A stretch of 64,000 nucleotides of DNA from an uncultured bacterium (GCA_934875375.1 CAKXHL010000005.1:1-64000), one strand, 5' to 3'; counted from the first letter of the stretch, positions 26,865 to 35,463 are shown. Numbers and translations are program-made. The notes: a model not told the origin generated them from the sequence alone.

Positions 26865-27587
26865 ATGGAATTAAAAAAATACAAACACGAGGCGCCTTAT
26901 TCTTATACTTTGGGGATGGCCCCTACTCTCGAACTAATCCAATACAAACCGGATGCAGTCGACAAAATTTATGTCCATCCAGAATATACGCCGCGGGATG
27001 AAATTTACAATATTTTTGAAGTTTGCAAGCATGCTTGTCTGCCGTGCGAAGTTAATAAAAAAATATTTGACCGACTATCCATGAAAGAAAACGTTTTTGT
27101 TATTGGTGCTTTCCTAAAATACAACGCGCCGGTTTTATCCAATCGACCACATATTGTTTTGGTCAACCCCAGTAACTCAGGTAATTTGGGCACCATTATT
27201 CGAACTGGCGTGGGATTTGGATTCAAAGATCTCGTCATTATTCGTCCTGGGGTGGATCCTTACGATCCCAAAACCATTCGCTCTTCTATGGGAGCCTTAT
27301 TTCATATCCACCTTTCCTTTTTTGATTCTTTCGAGGATTACTACCGGCAGTTCTCTGATCATGAAATTTACACGTTTATGCTGAAAGGAAAACGCTTTCT
27401 GAGTGAAATGACGCAAAAACCCCAAAAACCGTTTTCTTTGGTCTTCGGCAATGAGGCTACCGGTCTGCCCGATTCCTTTTTGAATTATGGCGAGAGTATT
27501 TTCATCAAGCACAGCAAAGAAATCGATTCATTAAACCTCTCCATTGCCTTTGGTATTGCGGCAAACACATTTTCCATTGATTCATAA
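26865..27587 (+). CDS. SpoU/TrmH family RNA 2'-O-methyltransferase
   Basis: A 240-residue SPOUT enzyme with the three knot motifs: motif 1 NPSNSGNLGTIIRT, motif 2 LVFGNEATGLP and motif 3 SLNLSIAFGIAANTF. It transfers a methyl group from SAM to a ribose in tRNA or rRNA; the exact target cannot be told (RlmB, TrmH and TsnR types share these motifs). ATG 26865 follows AAGGAGCATTGGT. It is the only plus-strand gene within the spoIIIA interval. Confidence 0.88.
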   Translation: MELKKYKHEAPYSYTLGMAPTLELIQYKPDAVDKIYVHPEYTPRDEIYNIFEVCKHACLPCEVNKKIFDRLSMKENVFVIGAFLKYNAPVLSNRPHIVLVNPSNSGNLGTIIRTGVGFGFKDLVIIRPGVDPYDPKTIRSSMGALFHIHLSFFDSFEDYYRQFSDHEIYTFMLKGKRFLSEMTQKPQKPFSLVFGNEATGLPDSFLNYGESIFIKHSKEIDSLNLSIAFGIAANTFSIDS

Positions 27588-27608
27588 ACAAACAGATTCT
27601 ATCAGCAA

Positions 27609-27643
27609 ATGAGTCTGCCGAAAATGGATATCGGCAGACTCAT
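27609..27643. terminator. shared hairpin between the convergent methyltransferase and spoIIIAB genes
   Basis: A perfect 13-bp stem, ATGAGTCTGCCGA / TCGGCAGACTCAT, lies between the two stop codons. T tracts on both sides are short and interrupted, so it may act weakly in both directions. Confidence 0.7.
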
Positions 27644-27650
27644 CGTTCTT

Positions 27651-28157
27651 TTACCATAATAAAATAACCATCAGAAGCCCTCCCAGCAGTCCCAAAGACC
27701 GATACAACTTTCCATTTATCGCGTATCTCTGCGATGCCATTTCCCACTGACTTTTCAGGCGGCTTTGCAATAGATTGAGCTGATCGATCTGTCCCTGTAA
27801 GCCGGTACTTCCCAGAACATTTCCCAAGTCTGCTAAAATCTGCCGGTCTTCCATTGTCAGAGCATTCAAATTTTCTGTTTGAAGACTTTCCTCCCACGCA
27901 GAAGGAAATACCATGCCCTGTTCGTATAGGCAAAGGCAGGCAGATGGAAAAGGTAAGTCCTTGATGGAACTGGTTTGCGTCCATTCCTGCAGAATAACTG
28001 CTGGTTCTGCCAAGGTAAAAGAAAGCCGGGCTTTCAAAAATTCAACCAGCGACATGGATGACTCCAGCAGGCGTACGCGTCGATGAATCTGAGATGACGC
28101 CCATTGCCCAATCCCCGCGCAAGCCGTCGCTGCCAGCAAAAAACCGATCCATTTCAT
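27651..28157 (-). CDS. spoIIIAB: stage III sporulation protein AB
   Basis: A 168-residue protein with an N-terminal membrane segment and a C-terminal one (LYRSLGLLGGLLMVILL), similar to the SpoIIIAB/GspF-like fold. Typical parts are SSMSLVEFLKARLSFT and the DLGNVLGSTGLQGQ stretch. ATG 28157 has a GGGGGG site 9 bases upstream. Its first 116 bases overlap the 3' end of spoIIIAA. It is followed by a convergent gene rather than spoIIIAC. Confidence 0.9.
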   Translation of the reverse strand: MKWIGFLLAATACAGIGQWASSQIHRRVRLLESSMSLVEFLKARLSFTLAEPAVILQEWTQTSSIKDLPFPSACLCLYEQGMVFPSAWEESLQTENLNALTMEDRQILADLGNVLGSTGLQGQIDQLNLLQSRLKSQWEMASQRYAINGKLYRSLGLLGGLLMVILLW

Positions 28158-29103
28158 TTTCAATTTCCCCCCTGCCTAACCATTGCTTGATTGTTCCTAC
28201 ATTTTCTTCTGTATCCAAAACGGCTACTGCACTGCACATTCCCATTTGTAAAAGGCGGGCAATAGCCGGTTTCCGGCACAAATCGTCGAAGCTTCTTCCA
28301 TGAGCAGTAGCCGCCATCATTACACCGGACGCCATGGCGGAGACAATCGGAGCAACCTCGCTTTCCCGCCCGATTTCATCACAAAAGATTAAATGAGGAG
28401 ACAAGGTGCGCACAGCCATCGAAATCCCTTCTTTTTTGGAAATGCCGTTCAGTATATCGGTGCAAAATCCGACATCGTTTTGCGGATAGCCTCCAACCGA
28501 GGCTGCAATTTCCCCCCGCTCGTCCACCAAGGCAATTTTTCGTATTTTTCCTTTATACCCGCTTCCCAGTTGTCGAGCCATATCGCGTAAAATTGTCGTC
28601 TTACCGCTGGCTGGAGGGCCGACTAAGAGAATTCCTCCCAGTTGGTCCCAACGGCGAAGAATCTCATCTGCTGCCCCTCTAATTTGATGGGCCACTCGGA
28701 TATTAACGGAAGAAAGTTCCCGAATTGCAGTCAGACTGCCATCATGATAGACACCCGTTCCGCAAATGCCAGCCCGATGACCGCCTTTGAGTGTTACAAA
28801 TCCGTTTTTTAATTCGTTCTGGTGAGTATGTACTGCATAGCCGCAAATTGCACGAAAGCATTCCTCCAGCGATTCCCGGTCTGTGAGAAGACTATCTGAA
28901 TCAGGAAAGCGCTGCAGAACACCTGTCCGCGATAAAAATAGGCCACCCTCTCCAGTTTGAAGGTAGACAGGCTGGCCTAATCGGAGACGAACTTCCCGAA
29001 TCTCTTTTTGAACACCCGAATTTAAGGCTTTTATGGCGTTGCAAAGAGGCTGTGGCAAGACAGATAAGATGCTTTCCCAAGGTTCTATTTTCCACTCGTT
29101 CAT
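28042..29103 (-). CDS. spoIIIAA: stage III sporulation protein AA (ATPase)
   Basis: A secretion-type ATPase of the SpoIIIA-SpoIIQ channel. Walker A is VGPPASGKTT near residue 161. The DERGEIA box, the DIL....K motif and the Walker B region (HLIFCDEIG) follow, so the catalytic core is complete. The 353-residue length exceeds the ~305-330 usual for the family: the last ~40 residues run out of phase across spoIIIAB. That tail looks unlike the family and may come from a lost stop codon. Confidence 0.93.
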   Translation of the reverse strand: MNEWKIEPWESILSVLPQPLCNAIKALNSGVQKEIREVRLRLGQPVYLQTGEGGLFLSRTGVLQRFPDSDSLLTDRESLEECFRAICGYAVHTHQNELKNGFVTLKGGHRAGICGTGVYHDGSLTAIRELSSVNIRVAHQIRGAADEILRRWDQLGGILLVGPPASGKTTILRDMARQLGSGYKGKIRKIALVDERGEIAASVGGYPQNDVGFCTDILNGISKKEGISMAVRTLSPHLIFCDEIGRESEVAPIVSAMASGVMMAATAHGRSFDDLCRKPAIARLLQMGMCSAVAVLDTEENVGTIKQWLGRGEIENEMDRFFAGSDGLRGDWAMGVISDSSTRTPAGVIHVAG

Positions 29104-29118
29104 CGTTCACACTCCTTT

Positions 29119-29154
29119 GTTCTATTTATATGGGGACTTGTCCAGAGATAGAAC
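29119..29154 (-). promoter_or_regulatory. nested dyad and possible sigma-E promoter before spoIIIAA
   Basis: The 54-base leader of spoIIIAA contains GTTCTAT and its inverted copy ATAGAAC (7 bp) enclosing GGAC-AA-GTCC. On the minus strand CATATAAAT resembles the sigma-E -10 (CATACAnT), with GTTCTATC 14 bases upstream as a poor -35. Sigma-E control of spoIIIA is known in Bacillus; the match here is only moderate. Confidence 0.35.
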
Positions 29155-29156
29155 AA

Positions 29157-29185
29157 AAAGCACGGATACAGAAAAATCCGTGCTT
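29157..29185 (-). terminator. terminator upstream of spoIIIAA
   Basis: AAGCACGGAT and ATCCGTGCTT form a 10-bp stem followed on the minus strand by TTTTTG. It ends transcription from the enolase-superfamily pseudogene; on the plus strand it would also work poorly. Confidence 0.8.
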
Positions 29186-29191
29186 GAGAAG

Positions 29192-30125
29192 CTATTCTAT
29201 TGTAGCGATTGTGCTGTTGCGATAAGCCGTATCGGAAATTTCATTACCAATGTCAGGCAGATCGGGAACGGTATACTTTCCGTCAACAGGCTGATAGTCA
29301 TAAACACCCAAAGCAAGCATATTGGGCATCATAGTGTTGACATTATATTCGTGAATAACAAAATTGGGGATTGCACATTCCATATGCAAAGAAGCAGCTG
29401 TAATAATCGGGCTGCCACAGACATGAATCTGTACTCCTGAGGTTCCAAAATCCGGCTGAATGACCTGAATAGCTTGCCGCTACAAATGTTTCTGGAACTG
29501 CCACCGGGAGTAAATCCGTTCTCCACTGGCCACAGGAATTCCGGTTTGACGATGTACGTAACTCAACAGATCCGGATGAGGTGCAGTCAGTTCTTCAAAA
29601 TACAAAATGCCGTATTTTTTGGCTATATTACCGAACTGAACCGCAGCTGTGCATCGGTATAGCAATGGTTTTCCAAAATAATATCTACATCTGGACCATG
29701 GCCTCACGGGTTGCTGCGATTCGCATAGGCGCGCAAAGAATCCCGATGTTTTCCGCCTAAAAGCTCATAGACTGGTGCGCCATATGCTTTTCCCTTTATA
29801 TCCCATAATGCAATATCAAAAGCACTGATTCCTCCAAAAACAATCGGTCCGCCATTCCTGTCCCAGAAACATTTTTGATATAATGTCTGCCAAACAACTT
29901 CAGTTCCAGCGGATTCATACCAATCAGATGCCTTGCCAAATCCTGCAGCATACCAAACGCCGCACGGGAAGCCCCTCCGTAAGACAAGGCAACTTCTCCA
30001 TCGCCGTAAATCCCTTCGTCAGTATAAACACGGCACAGTGGCGGTGTCATCCGTCTTCAACAGGGTTGGAAAGCAACAAATCAATTTTTGTAATTTTCCT
30101 ATCCGGCTCACTTTCCTTTCAAGAA
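29192..30125 (-). pseudogene. degraded mandelate racemase / muconate-lactonizing (enolase superfamily) enzyme
   Basis: Pieces of one protein appear in order in different frames. KITKIDLLLSNPVEDG, then RVYTDEGIYGDGE, then DIALWDIKGKAYGAPVYEL followed by LGGKHRDSLRAYANR, then DVDIILENHCYTDAQ, SGERIYSRWQF and IQPDFGTSGVQIHVCG. The C-terminus IPNFVIHEYNVN..MLALGVYDYQPVDGKY closes it. There are several frameshifts, at least two in-frame stops (after RSNP, and the TAG after QKHL), and internal losses that remove the catalytic Lys segment and about 17 residues before QIHVCG. The intact enzyme was probably a sugar acid dehydratase. Boundaries are approximate. Confidence 0.85.
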
Positions 30126-30215
30126 TCGTAATAATTCCATTATAGGTGCGGCTTTTTCATTTTCAAGTAACTCATTAATTTAATAATAAGGTTCGTTATA
30201 ATCAAAAAGATTGCG

Positions 30216-30682
30216 TTAAAATTGGAATTTTTCAGTTTTCACATTTTCTGTTACTTTTTGCAACATCTGCAGAAATTTTGAAGGAGGAACCCAAAGAGCT
30301 TGTTCCACCTCGCTTGTTTGCATCTGCAAACTGGAAATCTCCGCAAATATTTTCACTGTAAAAATATCCCATATCAAATGGGTCTCATCCCGACGTATGA
30401 TACGCTCTAAAAAAATTAGTCGATTGACAGGAACCGAAAGGCCTAGTTCCTCTCTTAGTTCACGTACCGCTCCTTGGGCAGTTGTTTCACCAGACTGTAT
30501 TCGGCCAGTCGTTAATCCCCAAACACCGGGAAGAATCGGGCACTGTAAGCTTCTTTTCTGAATTAAAATTTCACCATGAGGATTGACCGGCCAAACTTCT
30601 GCTCTCCATGTTTGCACTTTATATCAGCAGGCGCAGTATACAAAAATCGACCATTTTCATCTACAATATCCCAATACTCCAA
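30216..30682 (-). pseudogene. Nudix hydrolase with an N-terminal frameshift
   Basis: The Nudix box is complete (GRIQSGETTAQGAVRELREELG read in parts, near 30 residues into the open frame). However, the open frame from GTG 30617 has no ribosome binding site. Upstream, TTG 30682 follows GGAGGA by 8 bases and encodes EYWDIVDENGRFLYTAPADIK, a normal start for MutT/IDI-like Nudix proteins. Reading then needs one extra base near 30617 to join VQTWRAEVW. A single A missing in AAAG would explain it. It could be a real lesion or a sequence error. It lies 32 bases after the tRNA-Gly terminator. Confidence 0.7.
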
Positions 30683-30720
30683 ATCGCCTCTCCTCCTTTC
30701 TCAAGAAACATTAAAAAGAA

Positions 30721-30749
30721 AAAGGTTCTCCGATTAACGGAGAACCTTT
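30721..30749 (-). terminator. terminator after tRNA-Gly
   Basis: AAAGGTTCTCCG / CGGAGAACCTTT (12-bp stem) is followed on the minus strand by TTTTTCTTTTT. Confidence 0.88.
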
Positions 30750-30824
30750 GGAGCGGGTTACGAGGCTCGAACTCGCTACCTCCACCTTGGCAAGGTGGCG
30801 CTCTACCAGATGAGCTAAACCCGC
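30749..30824 (-). tRNA. tRNA-Gly (anticodon GCC)
   Basis: The minus strand gives GCGGGTT at the 5' end and AACCCGC-T-CCA at the 3' end, with CCA encoded. The D arm is AGCTC..GAGC, the anticodon stem-loop CCACCTTGCCAAGGTGG has GCC, and the T loop GTTCGAG is normal. Confidence 0.97.
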
Positions 30825-30836
30825 AACTACTTTTTT

Positions 30837-30865
30837 ATTATAGCCAAAGGTATGTATCCTGTCAA
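30837..30865 (-). promoter_or_regulatory. sigma-A promoter for tRNA-Gly
   Basis: A perfect TTGACA (30860-30865), 17 bases and TATAAT (30837-30842) on the minus strand. Confidence 0.88.
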
Positions 30866-31029
30866 GATTCTTTTGTAAATTTTCATCTGTCCTTTTTTTC
30901 TGTTTTCTGCTATAATAACCTCACGGTATAATAAAATGAAAAACCAAAGTTGCTAAAATAGAAAAGGAAAACTATTTTGGGAAAATGATATTCCCTGCCA
31001 TGATGCAGATACAACAAGTGAGGAAAGCC

Positions 31030-32037
31030 ATGGAGTATCAAATTTGCTATGAAAATTGGAAAAACACTTTTTCGGTTCCCTGTTGCGTGACCGATGAGTT
31101 TTTATGCAACTGTGGTGCAGTTGAGCTAAAGGTGCTTCTTCTGCTTTTGCGGAATCAGTCTCCCCCCATGAACGCCGAGGAGATATCGAAGTTTCTTTCC
31201 CTGCCGGCAGCAGATGTCAGAGATGCATTGAATCATTGGGTGTTCGCAGGAATTTTGAGAAAAACTTCTATGACAAAGGAGACTTCTCCTTCGGTGATAA
31301 ATCAGGAAAACAAAAATCTTCCTTCCTCAGAATCGAAAAAAATAGTGGAGAGTCCAGATGTCAGCCCATCTGCACCAAAGCCCTCTCCGGCGCGGATGAC
31401 TACCAGCGAAATTCATGAATTGACCCAGCGTCAGCCTGTTATTCGCTCCTTGTTGCACGAAACCGAAGCAATTTTAGGGAAAACTCTTACCTCTACCGAT
31501 ATCTCTACTATCATTTCCCTGTACGACTGGGCCGGAATCCCCGCCAATGTGATCCTGATGGCGGCAGCATACTGCGCTTCCATTGACAAGCGAAATCTCC
31601 GCTACATCGAAAAAACGGCACTTTCTTGGCAGGAAATGGGATTGGACAATGATGAAGCGATTGAAAAATATCTGGACAGTCAAACGATCCGACGCAAACG
31701 GGAGCAAGAAGTGCAGAACGCATTTGGAATCCATGACCGACGCCTTACTGCCAAAGAACAAAAATGGATTGAGCAATGGTATTGCGAGTTCCATTTTTCT
31801 ATCGATATGCTTCGTTTAGCTTATGAAAAAACAGTAGATAATACAGGGAAAGTCAGTTTTCCATATATTCATAAAATTCTATCCGCCTGGCACGAAAAAG
31901 GGTTCCAAAAGCCGGAGGAAGCATTGTCAGAATCTGCTCCACCGGAAAAGCAAAAAAAAGAGGAAAAAAAGGAATATTCCTTTGACCTGGAGGAATTTGA
32001 GCAATTGCATCGTTGGCATGTTCCTAAAATGGACTAG
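31030..32037 (+). CDS. DnaD-like replication initiation protein
   Basis: About 335 residues. An N-terminal winged-helix region (about 1-90) is followed by a Pro/Ser/Lys-rich linker. Two DnaB_2/DnaD C-terminal helical modules then occur at about 150-220 (SLYDWAGIPANVILMAAAYC) and 235-300 (WYCEFHFSIDMLRLAYEKTVDNTGKVSFPYIHKIL in part). These modules bind DNA and help load the helicase. ATG 31030 follows GTGAGGAAAGCC. It is 12 bases before the DnaI-like gene, a typical pair. Two TATAAT-like boxes at 30911 and 30927 are possible promoters. Confidence 0.88.
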   Translation: MEYQICYENWKNTFSVPCCVTDEFLCNCGAVELKVLLLLLRNQSPPMNAEEISKFLSLPAADVRDALNHWVFAGILRKTSMTKETSPSVINQENKNLPSSESKKIVESPDVSPSAPKPSPARMTTSEIHELTQRQPVIRSLLHETEAILGKTLTSTDISTIISLYDWAGIPANVILMAAAYCASIDKRNLRYIEKTALSWQEMGLDNDEAIEKYLDSQTIRRKREQEVQNAFGIHDRRLTAKEQKWIEQWYCEFHFSIDMLRLAYEKTVDNTGKVSFPYIHKILSAWHEKGFQKPEEALSESAPPEKQKKEEKKEYSFDLEEFEQLHRWHVPKMD

Positions 32038-32049
32038 GAGATTAATGAT

Positions 32050-33036
32050 ATGGCTTATTCCAAAGAACTTTTTGAATATGGTAGAGAAATTTTAAACAGG
32101 CGCCGTCAACGTGCTTTTCAAACGTTGGAAGAACGAAAACGTGAATTATACGTCTGCGTGCCAAGACTGGAACAGATTGAAAAAGAACTGAGTATGACCG
32201 GGTATGCTGCAATTCGCGCCGCGATGTCCGGCAAACAGGGATTGCGGCAGTTAGAACAAATCAAGGAAAGGAATCTTTCTCTGCAGAAAGAGCGCCAATC
32301 TATTCTGCGATCTATTGATTTACCGGAAGATTACCTGACCGAACCCTTTACCTGCCCGCTATGCCATGACGAAGGATATCGAGACGGAAAGCGGTGCAAA
32401 TGCTTTGAAAAAATTTTAAAAGAAGAAGCTCTCCGCCGGTTAAATAGCAAATCCCCTCTGGCTTTATGTCATTTTTCTAACTTCGATCTTTCTTATTATG
32501 CAGATACAGCCAATAAAGGCCCATCTGCGCGGGAACAAATGAAAAAAATATTTCGGTTTTGCAGAGATTACGCCAAAACATTTTCTCCTAATGGTCCCAA
32601 TCTTTTAATGAGTGGTCGAACTGGTCTGGGAAAAACCCATTTGTCTCTTTCCATTGCAAAAGAAGTTATGGAAAAAGGTTATGGCGTAATCTACGGCTCT
32701 ACGCCTGATTTTTTATCCCAAATTGAAAAAGAGAGATTTTCCCGTTCGGAAAACGATTTACAAACACTCGATCTTATGTTGGAATGTGACCTGCTGATTT
32801 TGGATGATCTTGGCGCCGAATTTGCCACAACATTTACTGGCGCAGTTGTCTATCAGCTGTTGAATACGCGTTTAAACAAACGTCTGTCTACCATTATCAG
32901 CACGAACTTGTCGCTTCAGGAATTGTTAAAACTTTATGGAGAACGAGTTTTTTCCCGCATCATCGGCAGCTATGTCCCTCTGTTTTTTGTCGGTCAGGAT
33001 ATACGGCAAAAAAAAGAACAAGCTTCCCTTTCCTGA
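32050..33036 (+). CDS. DnaI/DnaC-type helicase loader
   Basis: A 328-residue AAA+ ATPase that loads DnaB-type helicase. The N-terminal part has coiled regions and a zinc motif (CPLC ... CKC, near residues 102-120). The ATPase has Walker A GRTGLGKTH near residue 192, Walker B LLILDDLGAE near 250 and sensor ISTNLS. It follows the DnaD-like gene and ends in a strong terminator. Confidence 0.93.
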   Translation: MAYSKELFEYGREILNRRRQRAFQTLEERKRELYVCVPRLEQIEKELSMTGYAAIRAAMSGKQGLRQLEQIKERNLSLQKERQSILRSIDLPEDYLTEPFTCPLCHDEGYRDGKRCKCFEKILKEEALRRLNSKSPLALCHFSNFDLSYYADTANKGPSAREQMKKIFRFCRDYAKTFSPNGPNLLMSGRTGLGKTHLSLSIAKEVMEKGYGVIYGSTPDFLSQIEKERFSRSENDLQTLDLMLECDLLILDDLGAEFATTFTGAVVYQLLNTRLNKRLSTIISTNLSLQELLKLYGERVFSRIIGSYVPLFFVGQDIRQKKEQASLS

Positions 33037-33055
33037 CCGTGCTATCGCTACATAT

Positions 33056-33094
33056 AAAAATGCACCCCGAAATTGATTTTTGGGGTGCATTTTT
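33056..33094. terminator. bidirectional terminator between dnaI-like and phoU
   Basis: AAAAATGCACCCC / GGGGTGCATTTTT, with T tracts on both strands, lies between two convergent genes. Confidence 0.9.
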
Positions 33095-33141
33095 GTACCG
33101 TATATCCGATCAAACAAAACTAATAGGAAAAATTGTCTTTT

Positions 33142-33825
33142 TTATTCCCTTTGCTCCTCCGTACGCTGAAACCCTTCCGGCTGCAGCTTTTTGTGAATAC
33201 CAGTAATGGAAAATTCTACCCATTCTGCAATGTTGGCTGCATGGTCACCGATCCGTTCAAAGTATTTTGCAATCATCAAAAGATCTACCGCATATTCTGC
33301 ATCTGCATGCCCGGATGCGATCAGATCAATCAATTCATTTTTGACAGTATCAAATAACTGATCGACTACATCATCATAAGCAACAACTGCCTGCGCCGCA
33401 TCCAGATCTCGCTTGACGAAAGCATCTACGCTGTCCATCACCATTTTGATGGTAGCCTTGGCCATTTCTCCAATATGCATTGTCTTATTTGAAGCTTTCA
33501 AGTTTGCCAGGCTGATGATTTCTGCAATGTCCGCAGCCTGATCACCGATCCGCTCCATATCGGTAATCATTTTTAAAGCAGAGGAAATCTGACGTAAGTC
33601 TCGTGCTACGGGCTGCTGCTGCAACAAAAGCTTTAAACAAAGACTTTCGATTTCTCGTTCTTGCTGGTCAATTTCACTGTCGATGGAAATGGCGTGTTCC
33701 GCCAAAGATTTATCCCCTGTCAGCAATGCTTTTGCCGAATTGGCAATCGCGCTTTCACACAACGCGCCCATTTCATTCAGTTCTTCATTGAGAAGTTTCA
33801 GCTGTTCGTCAAATTTATTGCGCAT
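33142..33825 (-). CDS. phoU: phosphate regulator PhoU
   Basis: A 227-residue protein of two three-helix repeats, each with the metal-binding pattern: ERIGDQAADIAE near residue 83 and ERIGDHAANIAE near 190. PhoU mediates signalling between the Pst transporter and the Pho two-component system. No phoR/phoB lie in the window. ATG 33825 has GGAGG 8 bases upstream; longer frames run into pstB. Confidence 0.94.
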   Translation of the reverse strand: MRNKFDEQLKLLNEELNEMGALCESAIANSAKALLTGDKSLAEHAISIDSEIDQQEREIESLCLKLLLQQQPVARDLRQISSALKMITDMERIGDQAADIAEIISLANLKASNKTMHIGEMAKATIKMVMDSVDAFVKRDLDAAQAVVAYDDVVDQLFDTVKNELIDLIASGHADAEYAVDLLMIAKYFERIGDHAANIAEWVEFSITGIHKKLQPEGFQRTEEQRE

Positions 33826-33838
33826 CTTCTCTTCCTCC

Positions 33839-34588
33839 TCATCCAAATCTGCCGGTGATATAATCCTCGGTGCGCTTATCAGAAGGAATCGAGAATAGCG
33901 TTTCCGTGCTGCCATATTCTATGACTTCACCCAAAAGAAAAAATGCTGTTTTGTCTGATATGCGCGCTGCCTGCTGCATGTTATGAGTTACCATAATGAT
34001 TGTATAATTCTTTTTCAGTTCCAGTGCTAAATCTTCGATTTTAGAAGTTGAAATCGGATCCAAAGCCGACGTCGGCTCATCCATCAAAAGTACTTCTGGT
34101 TGAACGGCAAGAGCCCGGGCAATACACAAACGTTGCTGTTGACCTCCGGAAAGCCCCAAGGCGCTTTTATTCAGACGATCTTTTACTTCATCCCAAATTG
34201 CCGCACTTTGAAGAGATTTTTCTACAATCTCGTCTAATTCTTTCTTTTTATGAATTCCATGGGTTCTTGGCCCAAACGCAATATTATCATAAACACTCAT
34301 TGGAAACGGATTCGGCTTTTGAAATACCATTCCAACCCGTTTGCGCAAAAGATTTACATCCATATCGCCATAAATATCTTCCTGCTCCAGCAATACTTGC
34401 CCTGTAATACGGCATCCTTCTACCAGATCGTTCATCCGGTTCAAACTTTTTAAAAAAGTCGATTTTCCACAGCCGGATGGACCGATAAAAGCAGTGATTT
34501 CATTAGCAGGCAGAGCCAAATGAATGGATTTTAGCGCTTGAAAATCGCCGTAAAATAAATCCAGATTTTTAATTGTAAATTTATCCAT
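33839..34588 (-). CDS. pstB: phosphate ABC transporter ATP-binding protein PstB
   Basis: All ABC motifs are present: Walker A GPSGCGKST near residue 36, signature LSGGQQQRLCIARALA and Walker B VLLMDEPTSALD. The 249-residue length is standard. It lies 8 bases after pstA and 13 before phoU. Confidence 0.97.
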   Translation of the reverse strand: MDKFTIKNLDLFYGDFQALKSIHLALPANEITAFIGPSGCGKSTFLKSLNRMNDLVEGCRITGQVLLEQEDIYGDMDVNLLRKRVGMVFQKPNPFPMSVYDNIAFGPRTHGIHKKKELDEIVEKSLQSAAIWDEVKDRLNKSALGLSGGQQQRLCIARALAVQPEVLLMDEPTSALDPISTSKIEDLALELKKNYTIIMVTHNMQQAARISDKTAFFLLGEVIEYGSTETLFSIPSDKRTEDYITGRFG

Positions 34589-34596
34589 ACGAAATC

Positions 34597-35463
34597 TTAT
34601 CCCTTCGATATTTTTTTGGCAACAAAGTTTGACAGTCCGTTGATTACAATTACCACAACCAGCAGAACCACCGCAGTTGCATAAGCCTGATCGACATACA
34701 AGCCTTCGCGCGATAAATTATACATATGTACCGAAAGGGTACGCGCCGAATCGAGCAGACTTTCGGGAATTTCCGGAACGGTACCTGCGGTGAAAATCAA
34801 TGCAGCTGTTTCACCGACAATACGCCCGACGGCCAAAATAACGCCCGCCAAAATACCAGGAACAGCTGGTGGCAGTACAATACGGAATACGGTTCGCAGT
34901 CTTCCGGCTCCAAGGCCGAAGCTGCCTTCGCGATATGTATCCGGAACAGATTTGAGCGCTTCTTCGGTAGTACGCATAATCAGCGGCAGAATCATAATCG
35001 CCAGCGTAAACGCACCTGATAAAACAGAATAGCCCCAGTGCAGCGTGACAACAAAAAACAACATTCCGAATAAACCATAAACGATAGAAGGTATACCAGA
35101 AAGCGTTTCCGCTGTAATGCGGACAATTTTTACGACCTTGCTTCCCCGTTTGGCATATTCCACCAGATAAATAGCAGAAAAAATTCCCAACGGCGTGGCG
35201 ATCAAAAGAGATAACAGCGTCATTAAAAAAGTATTAACGATAGATGGAAGCATCGAGACATTCTCAGAATTGTATGTCCAAGAAAATAGATCCAGTGTCA
35301 AATGCGGGACACCTTTTATCAGGATATATGCAATTAGAAAAAACAGAACAAAAGCAGTGACCAATGCCGAAATGGTTACAAGTAAAAATAAAGTCAATGA
35401 CAGCGGGCTTTTTCGATAGCTTTTCAGTTTTTGCTGAAAGGTTTGTTTGTTGATCTGCTCCAT
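34597..35463 (-). CDS. pstA: phosphate ABC transporter permease PstA
   Basis: A 288-residue permease with six membrane helices and the EAA-type loop (EEALKSVPDTYREGSFGLGAGRLRT in part). The typical SGIPSIVYGLFGMLFF segment is present, as is GRIVGETAALIFTAG. Its start overlaps the pstC stop by one base. Confidence 0.96.
   Translation of the reverse strand: MEQINKQTFQQKLKSYRKSPLSLTLFLLVTISALVTAFVLFFLIAYILIKGVPHLTLDLFSWTYNSENVSMLPSIVNTFLMTLLSLLIATPLGIFSAIYLVEYAKRGSKVVKIVRITAETLSGIPSIVYGLFGMLFFVVTLHWGYSVLSGAFTLAIMILPLIMRTTEEALKSVPDTYREGSFGLGAGRLRTVFRIVLPPAVPGILAGVILAVGRIVGETAALIFTAGTVPEIPESLLDSARTLSVHMYNLSREGLYVDQAYATAVVLLVVVIVINGLSNFVAKKISKG

Noticed and set aside
30749..30824. tRNA-Gly as an integration site for the decayed genes next to it
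   Set aside because: No integrase, no repeat of the tRNA 3' end was found nearby, and the neighbours look like decayed resident genes.
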